Positions 28,827-39,634 are shown, counted from the stretch's first letter. The stretch is DNA of 64,000 nt from Actinoplanes auranticolor (GCF_018332655.1 NZ_BOQL01000016.1:89801-153800); one strand, 5' to 3'. Program-made: numbers and translations. The notes: generated from the sequence alone by a model not told the origin.

Positions 28827-29576
28827 ATGGCGCGGACTCACAACACGTCAACCAAGAAGTCCGACACGAAGGTACCTCACGTAGACCTCGTCGACACCAC
28901 GGAGATGTACCTGCGCACCATCCTCGAACTGGAGGAGGAGGGCGTACCGCCGCTGCGGGCCCGTATCGCCGAGCGCCTGCACCAGAGCGGGCCCACCGTC
29001 AGCCAGACCGTCGCCCGGATGGAACGCGACGGGCTGCTGACCGTCGAGAACGACCGGCACCTGCTGCTGACCGAGGAGGGCCGGGTGGCCGCCGTGGCGG
29101 TCATGCGCAAGCACCGCCTCGCCGAGCTGCTCCTGGTCAACGTCATCGGCATGCCCTACGAGGAGGCCCACGAGGAGGCCTGCCGGTGGGAGCACGTGAT
29201 GAGCGACTCCGTCGAGCGCAAGGTCTACGAGCTGCTCAACAAGCCGACCCGGTCGCCGTACGGCAACCCGATCCCCGGCCTCGAGGTGCTCGGCCTGCCG
29301 GCCGAGGAGCCGCTGGAGAGCAGCGCGACCGTGATCAATGCGGGCGAGCGCAACCTGGCGTTCCCGGGGCTGACCGGCAGTGTCGTGGTGCGCCGGATCT
29401 GCGAGAGCGTGCAGACCAACGCCGGTGTGCTGCGTCAGCTGCACGCGGCCGGCATCGACCCGGGTGCGACCGTGACGGTGGCGCAGGAGCGTGACGGTGT
29501 GACCATCGACCGCTCCGGTGACAAGATCCGGCTGCCGCGCGAGGTGGCGTCGCGGGTGTTCGTCGACGCCCACTGA
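28827..29576 (+). CDS. ideR: iron-dependent transcriptional regulator IdeR (DtxR family)
   Basis: A 249-residue metal-responsive repressor. The winged helix-turn-helix has RARIAERLHQSGPTVSQTVA. Metal-binding residues known from DtxR are conserved: Met in TTEMYLRTI, His/Glu in MRKHRLAELL, and His, Cys, Glu and His in AHEEACRWEH. A C-terminal SH3-like domain is present. It controls siderophore and iron-storage genes using Fe2+ as corepressor. The N-terminus is about 20 residues longer than in DtxR (MARTHNTSTKKSDTK). CGGGAGG precedes the ATG. Confidence 0.96.
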   Translation: MARTHNTSTKKSDTKVPHVDLVDTTEMYLRTILELEEEGVPPLRARIAERLHQSGPTVSQTVARMERDGLLTVENDRHLLLTEEGRVAAVAVMRKHRLAELLLVNVIGMPYEEAHEEACRWEHVMSDSVERKVYELLNKPTRSPYGNPIPGLEVLGLPAEEPLESSATVINAGERNLAFPGLTGSVVVRRICESVQTNAGVLRQLHAAGIDPGATVTVAQERDGVTIDRSGDKIRLPREVASRVFVDAH

Positions 29577-29591
29577 GCTGCCCCGGCTCGG

Positions 29592-30146
29592 TCAGCCGTC
29601 AGTGGTGTCCATCGCCTTGGCCAGGTCGAGCAGCTTGGGAGCGAGGTCGTCGACGGCCTCGCTCGGCGCGTCCGCGGGGAAGGTGAAGCGCAGGGTCTGC
29701 AGCTGCTCGGCCTCGCTGAGCCAGCCGATCTCCACGGTGGGCCCGTGCCCGCCGGAGGCCTTGGTCACCAACCGGTAGCCGGCCTTGCCGAGGCCCTTGA
29801 GCTTGGTGGCCTTCTTGGGCATCAGCTCTTCGGTGAACAGCTCGGCGTCCGCCTTGGTGCTCTCCACCACGGACAGCGCCAGATCCGGCCAGTCCGCGCT
29901 GTCGGTCTGCACGACGCAGGTGGACGTGTCGTCGATCTGGTCGGAGGCGGCGATGCTGAACGCGACGCCGATCTTCTGCTCGATGAACGCGTAGTCCCAG
30001 AGGATGCAGGCGCCACCGGCCGAGGCGGCGGGCTGCTGCACGACCTGCACGGGAGGCGGCGCGGCGGTCTCGTCCTTCTTGTCCGTGCAACCCGTCAGCA
30101 GGAGCAGCGCGGCGGTGGCGCCGACGGCGATGAGACGCGAACGCAC
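29592..30146 (-). CDS. putative lipoprotein
   Basis: A 184-residue exported protein with a lipobox (ALLLLTGC, Cys about residue 20) after a short Arg-containing signal (VRSRLIAVGATA). The mature part begins with an acidic/Pro-rich linker and then has GGACILWDYAFIEQKIGVAF and TSTCVVQTD, giving two further Cys that could pair. It resembles DUF3558-type actinobacterial lipoproteins, but I would not insist. The GTG at 30146 was chosen for its GGGAGG eight bases upstream. Confidence 0.75.
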   Translation of the reverse strand: MRSRLIAVGATAALLLLTGCTDKKDETAAPPPVQVVQQPAASAGGACILWDYAFIEQKIGVAFSIAASDQIDDTSTCVVQTDSADWPDLALSVVESTKADAELFTEELMPKKATKLKGLGKAGYRLVTKASGGHGPTVEIGWLSEAEQLQTLRFTFPADAPSEAVDDLAPKLLDLAKAMDTTDG

Positions 30147-30209
30147 GAGTGTCCTCCCGACTTCGGGGCACACCGTACTGTGCGCGGGGGTAGGGACGAA
30201 AGCCCCAGC

Positions 30210-30383
30210 TCAGACACCGTCGGTGTACGGACAGTGACGGCAGCCCCGGGTGCAGCAGGTGCCGCGCTTGGCGAGGAATGCCGCGGTGAGTACGAAGAGC
30301 CCGGTGTCCGGGTCGAGGTAGCCGGCCTGGCCGGCGGCGACCGCGGCGGCGTGCGCGGCCTCGATCCGTGCCTCCTTTTCCAC
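30210..30383 (-). CDS. DUF5522 family small cysteine-rich protein
   Basis: A 57-residue protein. It reads YLDPDTGLFVLTAAFLAKRG followed by TCCTRGCRHCPY, the DUF5522 signature with four cysteines (CC...C..C) that may bind metal. Function is unknown. The GTG at 30383 begins MEKEARIEAAHAA. The 21-bp inverted repeat at 30410-30430 sits just upstream, between it and the divergent HTH gene. Confidence 0.8.
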   Translation of the reverse strand: MEKEARIEAAHAAAVAAGQAGYLDPDTGLFVLTAAFLAKRGTCCTRGCRHCPYTDGV

Positions 30384-30409
30384 AGCCCAACCCTAGCCAG
30401 CCGCGAGTC

Positions 30410-30430
30410 CCTTGACACCGGGCGTCAAGG
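30410..30430. promoter_or_regulatory. HAIR-like inverted repeat between DUF5522 and HTH genes
   Basis: CCTTGAC (30410-30416) and GTCAAGG (30424-30430) are perfect inverted arms separated by 7 bases. This resembles the HspR-type HAIR operator (CTTGAGT-N7-ACTCAAG) with changes at the inner positions. The site lies between divergent genes, 27 bases from one start and 18 from the other. The downstream gene encodes a MerR/excisionase-type HTH, so autoregulation is plausible (inference). Confidence 0.5.
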
Positions 30431-30447
30431 AGCGATTGCATGTCGGC

Positions 30448-30900
30448 ATGCTGGCGAAGAACGCGCTGACCGAGCAGATCGTCCGGCTGCTCGACATCCG
30501 GCTGCTGGACCCGCTGGAGGTCCTGCTCGAAGGCGACGACGCGGTACAAGCGCTGCGCCTCCTGGTCCAGCTCCGCGCGGGACGATGGGCGACCCAGATG
30601 CTGGACGGCGACGACGCCACGGCGGTGCGCGCGGCGGTGCGGCTCATCGCCACGTTGTATCCGGACGACCGGGCCTTCGACCCTCCGGTCGAGTGGTGGC
30701 GCACGCCGCTCGGCGGGGTGGTCGCCCGGCGGGTCGGACATCCGGCCGCGGAGTCGGTGTCCTACGCCACGGCCGGAGCCATGCTGGGCATCACCCGCCA
30801 AGGGGTGCACGACCTGGTCCGACGGGGAAAATTGCCGCGCCATCCCGACGGCGGGGTGCCGTCCGCGGCCGTACGGGACCGGCTGCGGGGCGAGACTTGA
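30448..30900 (+). CDS. helix-turn-helix (MerR/excisionase-type) protein
   Basis: A 150-residue protein from ATG 30448. The N-terminal two-thirds is helical and Leu-rich (IRLLDPLEVLLEGDDAVQAL). The C-terminal 45 residues form a winged HTH of the excisionase/MerR-like type: SYATAGAMLGITRQGVHDLV then RRGKLPRHPDGGVPSAAVRD. In-frame starts TTG 30412 and TTG 30436 exist; AAGGAG at 30427-30432 would best serve the TTG or the ATG, so the exact start is uncertain. Function not recognised. Confidence 0.7.
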   Translation: MLAKNALTEQIVRLLDIRLLDPLEVLLEGDDAVQALRLLVQLRAGRWATQMLDGDDATAVRAAVRLIATLYPDDRAFDPPVEWWRTPLGGVVARRVGHPAAESVSYATAGAMLGITRQGVHDLVRRGKLPRHPDGGVPSAAVRDRLRGET

Positions 30901-30928
30901 GACATACCGAGTGCTGGGGAGAGATGTT

Positions 30929-31843
30929 GTGATCAACGATCGACTGGTCGACGCCGGCGACCTGCCCGTCGCCGTCCGGGACTTCGGCGGGGACCAGCCG
31001 CCGTTGCTGCTCCTGCACGGCGCCGGCGGCAACCTGGCCATGCTGACCACTCTGGCCCGGGCGCTGCGGCCCCGGCACCGGGTCATCACGCTGGATCTGC
31101 GCGGGCACGGGCGGTCCGGGGACGGCCCGTGGACCTGGGACGCGGCGCTGGGTGACATCGCCGCGGTGACCGTCCAGCTGGAGCTGAACCGGCCCGCGGT
31201 GGTCGGGCACTCGCTCGGCGGCATGCTCGCGGTGCTGTGGGGCCAGCGACACCCGGAGACACCCGGTGTGGTGAGCCTGGACGGCAACCCGCCGCCCACC
31301 CGGCCCGATCAGCTGCCCGGGCTCGACCCGGAGAAGGCCGCGGCCGAACTGGCCCGGCTCACCACCATCTTCGACATGACGCACGCCGGGACGGGGCGGA
31401 CGATCCCCTCGGAGAATCTGCCGGACCTGGTGGAGCGGCAGCAGATGGCGGCCCGGGACATGGGCGCCAACGAGAAGGTGTGGATCGAGGGCTTCCGGCG
31501 CAACCTGGTGCACAAGGACGGCGAGACGACCATGCGGCCGTCCGCCGCGACGGCCGGCGAGCTGCGGGAGCTGATGAACGGCCTGGACCTCGGCCCGGTG
31601 TACGCCACCACGCCGGCACCGACGCTGGCCGTGCTGGCCACCCGGGACCTGCCGGATCAGGAGCCCTTCGCCGACCTGTACGCGGCCCACCGGCGGTACC
31701 TCGTGGAGCAGGCCGCGGCGGGGGCCCGGGCCAATCCGCGGATGCGGTATCTGCAGCTGGAGGACTCCTCGCACGCGATGGTGATCGAGCAGCCGGAGGT
31801 GCTGGCCTCGCTGATCGGTGACTTCCTCAGCGGGGGCCACTGA
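30929..31843 (+). CDS. alpha/beta hydrolase
   Basis: A 304-residue alpha/beta-hydrolase-fold protein. The oxyanion-hole motif is LLLHGAGGN (about residue 29), the nucleophile elbow is VVGHSLGGMLAV (Ser about 96), an acidic residue follows LAVLATRDLPDQ, and the catalytic His is in DSSHAMVIEQP near residue 287. The substrate is unknown. GTG 30929 was chosen because GGGGAGAG lies 6-8 bases upstream; an in-frame GTG at 30911 has no such site. It is 28 bases after the HTH gene, so possibly co-transcribed. Confidence 0.85.
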   Translation: MINDRLVDAGDLPVAVRDFGGDQPPLLLLHGAGGNLAMLTTLARALRPRHRVITLDLRGHGRSGDGPWTWDAALGDIAAVTVQLELNRPAVVGHSLGGMLAVLWGQRHPETPGVVSLDGNPPPTRPDQLPGLDPEKAAAELARLTTIFDMTHAGTGRTIPSENLPDLVERQQMAARDMGANEKVWIEGFRRNLVHKDGETTMRPSAATAGELRELMNGLDLGPVYATTPAPTLAVLATRDLPDQEPFADLYAAHRRYLVEQAAAGARANPRMRYLQLEDSSHAMVIEQPEVLASLIGDFLSGGH

Positions 31844-31922
31844 GGCCGCTCGCGGCGGGTCGGACGCGACCGGCCCGGCTCGTGCGGCCTGGCCCTGGCG
31901 GCCTCCGCTCGGGCCGGGTGGA

Positions 31923-33134
31923 TCAGGGGTTGGGGGCGGTTTCGGCCGGGGTTTCGGCCGGCTTGACCGGGCGGGCCGCGCCCGAGGCCGCCAGGCCCAG
32001 GCCGATGGCCACCACGACCACCAGCAGGGCGTTCAGCACCCCGAAGCGTTCGGCCAGGAAGCCGATCAGCGGCGGTCCGGCCAGGAACGAGCCGTAGCCG
32101 ATCGAACCCGCCACCGACACCCGGATCGCCGCGCGCAGGGGGTCGTCCGCCGCCGCGCTCATGCCGATCGGGAAGCCCAGGGACGCCCCCGCGCCCCACA
32201 GCAGGGCGCCCAGCAGGACCAGGGGCACGCCGACGCCGGAGACCACCAGTAACAGACCGATCAGGGCCGACAGGGCCGTACCGCGCAGGACGCGGACCCG
32301 GCCCCAGCGCTCGATCGCGTTGCCGCCGAAGAGGCGGGCCAGGGTCATCGCCGAGACGAAGAAGCCGAAGCCGATGGCCCCGACCGCCTCCGAGGCGTGG
32401 TAGCCGTCCACCAGGCTGATCGCCAGCCAGTCGTTGGCCACGCCCTCGGTGAAGCCGAAGCCCAGCATGATCAGGCCGATCATCAGGGTGCGGGGCTCGC
32501 GCCAGGCATCGCGGACCCGGCCGGTCGAGCGTTGCTCCGCCGTCGTCGGCACGTGCGGCAGGAACCGGCGGACGGTCACGATCATCACGGCCGCGCTCAG
32601 CAGCGCGGTGCAGAGCAGCTGGGTGGTGACGCTGACGCCGGCTGCCGCCGCGGCCGCGCTGAGTCCGGCGCCGCCCACGGTGCCGAGGCTGAAGCCGGCG
32701 TGGAAGCGGGGCATCAGGGTGCGGCCAAGGCGGCGTTCGACGTCCGCGCCCTCGACGTTCATGGCGACGTCCCAGGTGCTGTTGCCCATGCCGAGCAGGA
32801 CGAGACCGACGCCGGCCAGCGGCACCGAGCCGAGCGCGGTGCCCGCGGCCATGCCGAGCAGGCCGAGCGTCACCGACATGCTGCCGAACAGCACCGCGCG
32901 GGCCGGTCCGAAGCGCTGCACCAGCGGGCCCGCCAGCGGGATCGCGGCGATGGCCGCCCCGGAGAGGCAGAGCAGCAGCAGGCCGAGGCCGGCCGAGCTG
33001 AGGCCGAGATCCTCCCGGACCGCGGGGGTACGGGCCAGCCAGCCGGCGAAGGCCAGGCCGTTCGTGCCGAAGGTGACGCCGACGGCAACCTTCACGGACT
33101 CCAGGCGGGCACGGTCGGGGGCGGCAGTCGTCAC
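31923..33134 (-). CDS. MFS transporter
   Basis: A 403-residue 12-helix major facilitator of the YbjJ-like group. Helix 1 reads FGTNGLAFAGWLARTPAVRE; motif-A-like loops are GPLVQRFGPARAVL and GGNAIERWGRVRVL between helices 2/3 and 8/9. It also has NSTWDVAMNVEGADVER and MPRFHAGFSLGTVGGAG, typical of this group. The substrate is unknown. GTG 33134 start. It lies 72 bases downstream of the AraC-family gene in the same direction, with a palindrome in the gap. Confidence 0.88.
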   Translation of the reverse strand: MTTAAPDRARLESVKVAVGVTFGTNGLAFAGWLARTPAVREDLGLSSAGLGLLLLCLSGAAIAAIPLAGPLVQRFGPARAVLFGSMSVTLGLLGMAAGTALGSVPLAGVGLVLLGMGNSTWDVAMNVEGADVERRLGRTLMPRFHAGFSLGTVGGAGLSAAAAAAGVSVTTQLLCTALLSAAVMIVTVRRFLPHVPTTAEQRSTGRVRDAWREPRTLMIGLIMLGFGFTEGVANDWLAISLVDGYHASEAVGAIGFGFFVSAMTLARLFGGNAIERWGRVRVLRGTALSALIGLLLVVSGVGVPLVLLGALLWGAGASLGFPIGMSAAADDPLRAAIRVSVAGSIGYGSFLAGPPLIGFLAERFGVLNALLVVVVAIGLGLAASGAARPVKPAETPAETAPNP

Positions 33135-33144
33135 GCCCTCGAAC

Positions 33145-33155
33145 TTAACCGTTAA
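33145..33155. promoter_or_regulatory. palindrome TTAACcGTTAA, candidate operator of the MFS gene
   Basis: An AT-rich 11-bp inverted repeat 11 bases upstream of the MFS start, in an otherwise very GC-rich region. Its place between promoter and start fits repression of the transporter. The regulator could be the adjacent AraC protein or another factor. Confidence 0.45.
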
Positions 33156-33206
33156 AGTGGTGATTCGTAAGACAGTTGGCAGTGACGCCGATCCCGTTGA
33201 CCGGCT

Positions 33207-33962
33207 TCAGCGCCCCGGGTAGCGCTCGGCATAACGGGTGGGCGACTCGCCGACGATCGCGGTGAAGTCGCGGATGAAGTGCGCCTGATCGGCGTAGCCC
33301 AGCTCACCGGCGAGGCGTACCCAGTCGATGTCCACCCCGGACGCGAGCCGCTCCCCCACCTCGTGCAGCCGGTATCGACGGATCACCCATTTCGGGCCGA
33401 GGCCGACGTACTCGGCGAACAGCCGCTGCAGCCGGCGGATGCCCATCCCGGCCCGCGCCGCGAGCTCGTCGACCCGGGTGAGCTGCGGCTCGGCCTGCAC
33501 GAGGGCCACGATGTCCGCGGCCCGCCCGGCCAGCGGATCCGGGGCCGGCAGCCGGGCCCGGAGGAACTCCTCCACCTCCTGCTGGTCGCCCGGCGGCAGG
33601 CCGGGGCCGAAAACGGCCGAGGCGGGAAGCGCGCGGCCGGTGATGGTGGAGACGCTGGTGCCGAGGAACGGGCGGAAGCAGCCGGGGCGGAACGTCACCC
33701 CGAAGACGCGGCCGCGGCCTTCGAGCACCCGGACCACATGCCCGCGCTCCGGACCCCGGACGACCGCGTCACCGTCGCGGAAGGTCAACTGCACGGTCGG
33801 GTACGGCACGATCTTCTGCCGGTACGGCTCCTGCCCGCGCAGATCCCACTCGGCGGCCCAGTACCCGGACACGTAGGGGGCCAGATCCGCGGCCGGGACG
33901 CCGTACCAGTGGCGTTGGAAGGTGGTCCAGGCCCCGCGGAGCTCGCGCGCGTCCCGGACCAT
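33207..33962 (-). CDS. AraC-family transcriptional regulator
   Basis: A 251-residue regulator. The N-terminal ligand domain has VSGYWAAEWDL, VPYPTVQLTFRDG and VFGVTFRPGCFRPFL, the DUF6597-like arrangement. The C-terminal two-HTH AraC domain starts near residue 160: VDELAARAGMGIRRLQRLFA, GLGPKWVIRRYRLHEV and LAGELGYADQAHFIRDF. It may control the downstream MFS gene or the divergent TIGR03086 gene 64 bases away. Confidence 0.9.
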   Translation of the reverse strand: MVRDARELRGAWTTFQRHWYGVPAADLAPYVSGYWAAEWDLRGQEPYRQKIVPYPTVQLTFRDGDAVVRGPERGHVVRVLEGRGRVFGVTFRPGCFRPFLGTSVSTITGRALPASAVFGPGLPPGDQQEVEEFLRARLPAPDPLAGRAADIVALVQAEPQLTRVDELAARAGMGIRRLQRLFAEYVGLGPKWVIRRYRLHEVGERLASGVDIDWVRLAGELGYADQAHFIRDFTAIVGESPTRYAERYPGR

Positions 33963-34026
33963 GACCGCAGCCTAGCGTCGCGTTTTTTCAAGACGGCGGC
34001 GCGCGCGCCGCCTATCGTCGGCGGTC

Positions 34027-34578
34027 ATGCGGGAACACGAACTCATCGCCCTGGCGGCTCCGCCGACCCTGGCCGTCGCGCGGGCCATCCGGCCCGACCA
34101 GCTCACCGCCCCGACGCCGTGCACGGAGTACGACGTCCAGGGGCTGATCGACCACATGGTGCACTGGGGACCGAGCCTGGCCCGCGCCAGCCGGCACTCC
34201 GACGGCGTGCCGCGGCCCGGCGGCGACCCGCTGGAGCGGCAGATCGAGCTGGTCGTCGCGGGCTGGTCGGTGCCGGCCGCCTGGCAGGGCATGACCACGA
34301 TGGGCGGGCCGCACGAGATGCCGGCCCGGATGATCGGCGCGATGGCGATCGGCGAGGTGGTCGTGCACGGCTGGGACCTGGCCCGGGCCACCGGCCGGCA
34401 GGTCAGCTGGGACGCGACGCTGCTGGACTTCCTGTACGACGAGGTGGCCAAGACGGCGGAGCTGGGCCGGGAGATGCAGGCGTACGGGGCGGAGGTCCCG
34501 GTGCCCCGCACGGCGCCGGCGCTGGACCGGATGCTGGGGCTGACCGGCCGCGACCCGCACTGGACGCCGAAGCAGTAG
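34027..34578 (+). CDS. TIGR03086-family DinB-like metal-binding protein
   Basis: A 183-residue four-helix-bundle protein related to mycothiol-dependent maleylpyruvate isomerase N-terminal domains. Signatures are LTAPTPCTEYDVQGLIDHMV and GEVVVHGWDLARATG; the His of DHMVH and of VHGWD are likely metal ligands. Related proteins can be mycothiol-dependent enzymes, but the reaction is unknown. ATG 34027, divergent from the AraC gene. Confidence 0.85.
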   Translation: MREHELIALAAPPTLAVARAIRPDQLTAPTPCTEYDVQGLIDHMVHWGPSLARASRHSDGVPRPGGDPLERQIELVVAGWSVPAAWQGMTTMGGPHEMPARMIGAMAIGEVVVHGWDLARATGRQVSWDATLLDFLYDEVAKTAELGREMQAYGAEVPVPRTAPALDRMLGLTGRDPHWTPKQ

Positions 34579-34788
34579 CCGAACCACCACGAGATCCGGC
34601 TCCGCCGAGCGCGCGTGTCACCGGCCGGGGTCGGGCGTCCCAAACTCGTACGTCAACGTTCTATGGGAACTCCGCACCGCAAGCGTGTCAATGAAGGCGC
34701 GGGGATCGCCATATGGTAAATACGATTCCTCGTACACAGTTCTCTCGGCATTCGGCGGCACTGCGCCTGACCCTGCGGAGCAGAAGAG
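34579..34788. other. low-GC intergenic region
   Basis: A 210-base non-coding stretch with unusually low GC around 34640-34740. TACGAT near 34722 is a possible -10 for the downstream membrane protein gene, but no matching -35 is convincing. Confidence 0.35.
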
Positions 34789-35337
34789 ATGGCGCGCGTG
34801 AGCGAAGCGGTCCGGCCGGCTACCCACCCGCGGCGACGCGGCAGGCGCCTGGTGGTCATGACGGTGACAGTTGTCGCGGTGTTACTCGCCGTCGGGACCT
34901 GGTTCGTCCTGAGCAGGGCAATGCGCAGCCCGTCCATGGAAGTCACGCACGTCTCTCAGCGGTGTCCCGTCCCGTTCCCGGCGCCTTCCGCGTCGGGAAC
35001 GGGCGGAAACGGGCCGCTGCTCGCGGACGCGGGCTATCGCTGGCTGCAGCTGTGCCCCGCCGGCGCGACGCCCGCGCAGTGGGCCGAGTCGGTGGCCCTG
35101 AGCCGAGATGACCGGGCCGTCCTCGTCGAACGCATCAATGCGCTGCCGGCCGCTCCCCCTCGGCCGGAGTGCCTGGGCACGCCGACCGATCTCCTGGTCC
35201 TGCGCTACGACAGCGAGCCGACTGTCATCGGCCTCGACACCGGTCCCTGCGACACCGTGAGCTTGGCCGGGGCGACACGGATCGGCGCGGCCGAGATCTA
35301 CCGCCTCGCGGAGAACGTGATTGCCGAGGCTCGGTAG
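34789..35337 (+). CDS. membrane-anchored hypothetical protein
   Basis: A 182-residue protein with an Arg-rich cytoplasmic start (THPRRRGRRLVVM) and one transmembrane helix (about residues 21-42: VVMTVTVVAVLLAVGTWFVL). The extracytoplasmic domain of about 135 residues contains four Cys (SQRCPVP, LQLCPAG, PECLGT and GPCDTVS), probably two disulphides. The family is not recognised. GGAGCAGAAGAG precedes the ATG at 34789. Confidence 0.7.
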   Translation: MARVSEAVRPATHPRRRGRRLVVMTVTVVAVLLAVGTWFVLSRAMRSPSMEVTHVSQRCPVPFPAPSASGTGGNGPLLADAGYRWLQLCPAGATPAQWAESVALSRDDRAVLVERINALPAAPPRPECLGTPTDLLVLRYDSEPTVIGLDTGPCDTVSLAGATRIGAAEIYRLAENVIAEAR

Positions 35338-35386
35338 GGGTCGCGTTCCCGATCATCGGGTCGGCACGGAGCGCGGCCTGGGCAAC

Positions 35387-35419
35387 GAAAAGTCCCCCGG
35401 GCAGTAGCGCCCGGGGGAC
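35387..35419 (-). terminator. intrinsic terminator downstream of nrdJ
   Basis: An 11-bp perfect stem (35392-35402 with 35409-35419) and a 6-base loop. On the minus strand it is followed by CTTTTCG, so it terminates transcription coming from nrdJ, 51 bases after the stop. Confidence 0.8.
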
Positions 35420-35469
35420 CATCCTTGGTCAGACTCGCCGATGACCCTCAGCTGTCAGCGTGGTCAGAC

Positions 35470-38361
<2,892 letters not shown>

Positions 38362-38453
38362 TTCGTGCTCCCCCTCGATAGATCGCAGCTTCCCCACCGC
38401 GATCCGCTTGCCGACATTCGGGCACGGCTGTCGCCATGCCATGGACAAAAGGC

Positions 38454-38975
38454 TTATTTGGTACGGGTTTCCGACCACTTGGCCGAGCGCCCACCGCTCG
38501 GCCGGGCGGGCACCGTGTGCCGGGCTCCGGCCGCCGCCTCGCGCAGATCGGCGAGCTCGCGTTCGAAATCCTCGAGCGAGTCGAAGGATTTGTAGACGCT
38601 CGCGAAGCGCAGATAGGCGACCTGGTCGAGCTCCCGCAGCGGCGACAGGATGGCAAGACCCACGTCGTGGCTGGGCACCTCGGCCGCGCCCTTGGCCCGG
38701 ACGGTCTCCTCGACCTTCTGCGCGAGCAGAGCGATCGAGTCCTCGTCGACGGGCCGGCCCTGGCAGGCCTTGCGGACGCCGCTCATGATCTTGGTCCGGC
38801 TGAAGGGCTCGGTGACGCCGTTGCGCTTGACGATCGCGAGCACGGCCTCCTCGACCGTGGTGAAGCGCTTGCCGCACTCCGGGCACGACCGGCGACGACG
38901 GATCAGCTGACCGTCGTCGGCCTCACGCGAGTCGACCACGCGTGAGTCGGCGTGCCGGCAATACGGACACCGCAC
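38454..38975 (-). CDS. nrdR: transcriptional repressor NrdR
   Basis: A 173-residue regulator of ribonucleotide reductase genes. The zinc ribbon is [16 protein letters not shown] with [15 protein letters not shown]. An ATP-cone domain follows: [20 protein letters not shown] and [20 protein letters not shown]. It senses ATP/dATP and binds paired NrdR boxes. The GTG at 38975 starts MRCPYC, the invariant N-terminus, with GGGGG six bases upstream. It lies directly upstream of nrdJ and downstream of two NrdR-box-like sites. Confidence 0.96.
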   Translation of the reverse strand: MRCPYCRHADSRVVDSREADDGQLIRRRRSCPECGKRFTTVEEAVLAIVKRNGVTEPFSRTKIMSGVRKACQGRPVDEDSIALLAQKVEETVRAKGAAEVPSHDVGLAILSPLRELDQVAYLRFASVYKSFDSLEDFERELADLREAAAGARHTVPARPSGGRSAKWSETRTK

Positions 38976-39086
38976 CGAAATCCCCCTGTCGCCGGGCGCT
39001 GCCACCCACCCCGCGGGACCGACGCAGAACCGTCGCCAAGGCACGCCGAATGACAGCCTCCGAAGCGGTGGAATCCGCCTCGTGGC

Positions 39087-39137
39087 TGTGGACGAACCTG
39101 TGGACGACGGGGTTGCCCGACCCCAACCTGTGGATGA
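39087..39137. promoter_or_regulatory. cluster of three DnaA-box-like sites in the nrdRJ control region
   Basis: TGTGGACGA at 39087-39095 and 39099-39107, and TGTGGATGA at 39129-39137, are each one mismatch from an actinobacterial DnaA box read on the other strand (TTGTCCACA / TTATCCACA). The third overlaps the weaker NrdR-box-like site. All lie 112-162 bases upstream of nrdR. They may also just reflect a repeated motif, so binding is inference. Confidence 0.4.
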
Positions 39138-39168
39138 CTTACACCCTTGTAACTACTAGATGTTGGGG
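39121..39168 (-). promoter_or_regulatory. paired NrdR-box-like sites upstream of nrdR
   Basis: Read on the minus strand, CCCCAACATCTAGTAG (39153-39168) fits the NrdR consensus acaCwAtATaTwGtgt at the conserved C, A, A, T, T and G positions. CATCCACAGGTTGGGG (39121-39136) fits more weakly. Their centres are 32 bp apart, about three helical turns, as in known tandem NrdR operators. This predicts autoregulation of the nrdRJ operon by dNTP levels. Confidence 0.6.
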
Positions 39169-39207
39169 TTGACGTTATGCCGCTGCGGACGTCGATGCAA
39201 GTTCACC

Positions 39208-39230
39208 GGCGCGTCGGCGCGCCGCTTTTT
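39208..39230 (+). terminator. orphan plus-strand terminator-like hairpin
   Basis: Arms GGCGCG (39208-39213) and CGCGCC (39218-39223) with a 4-base loop, followed by GCTTTTT. On the plus strand it would end a transcript coming from the nrdR promoter region, yet no plus-strand gene precedes it. It could limit antisense transcription. Confidence 0.4.
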
Positions 39231-39281
39231 CTACCTCAACACGGGGGGTGCCACAGCGGTCACGGCCAGCACCGGGACAAC

Positions 39282-39302
39282 ATGATCCACTCAGTGGATC
39301 AT
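39282..39302. repeat. perfect 21-bp palindrome at the lysM stop codon
   Basis: The arms ATGATCCACT (39282-39291) and AGTGGATCAT (39293-39302) flank one central C. The TGA of the lysM gene lies inside it. The one-base centre makes it unsuitable as a hairpin terminator and more like a protein-binding operator. Confidence 0.7.
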
Positions 39303-39634
39303 CCCACCCGGGGAACCACGAGGGTGTCACCGACATGGATGGCGATGTCGTCGGAGCTGAGACCGTTGAGCCGGCGGATCTCGGCCACGACGGCGTGTGG
39401 GCTGCGACCCGGATCGGTGCGCGCGGCGATGCCCCAGAGCGTGTCGTCGGACTGCACCACGACCGTGGGCGCCGGACCGGCAGGGGGATTCCCGGCCCGG
39501 GAAGCAGTGGTCCACAACACGGCACTCGCCAGCGAGGCGAGAAGAACGAAGAAAGTCAGCACGACGACGCGACCCCGCCGGGTCAACCGCAACGGGGCCG
39601 GCTCATCGACCCGCCGCATACCAGTGGCCACCAC
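39299..39634 (-). CDS. LysM-domain membrane protein, SOS-linked division suppressor candidate
   Basis: A 111-residue protein with a transmembrane helix near residues 25-45 ([19 protein letters not shown]) and a C-terminal extracellular LysM domain: [37 protein letters not shown] and LVVPRVG. Genes of this type divergent from lexA (Rv2719c in M. tuberculosis, DivS in Corynebacterium) are SOS-induced and block septation; the small size and placement fit this role, by analogy. GTG 39634 has AAAGGA 7 bases upstream. It shares its promoter region with lexA. Confidence 0.8.
   Translation of the reverse strand: MVATGMRRVDEPAPLRLTRRGRVVVLTFFVLLASLASAVLWTTASRAGNPPAGPAPTVVVQSDDTLWGIAARTDPGRSPHAVVAEIRRLNGLSSDDIAIHVGDTLVVPRVG

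Noticed and set aside
38976..39180. Cobalamin riboswitch upstream of the B12-dependent reductase operon
   Set aside because: I could not find the B12-box consensus; NrdR-type boxes explain the control better.
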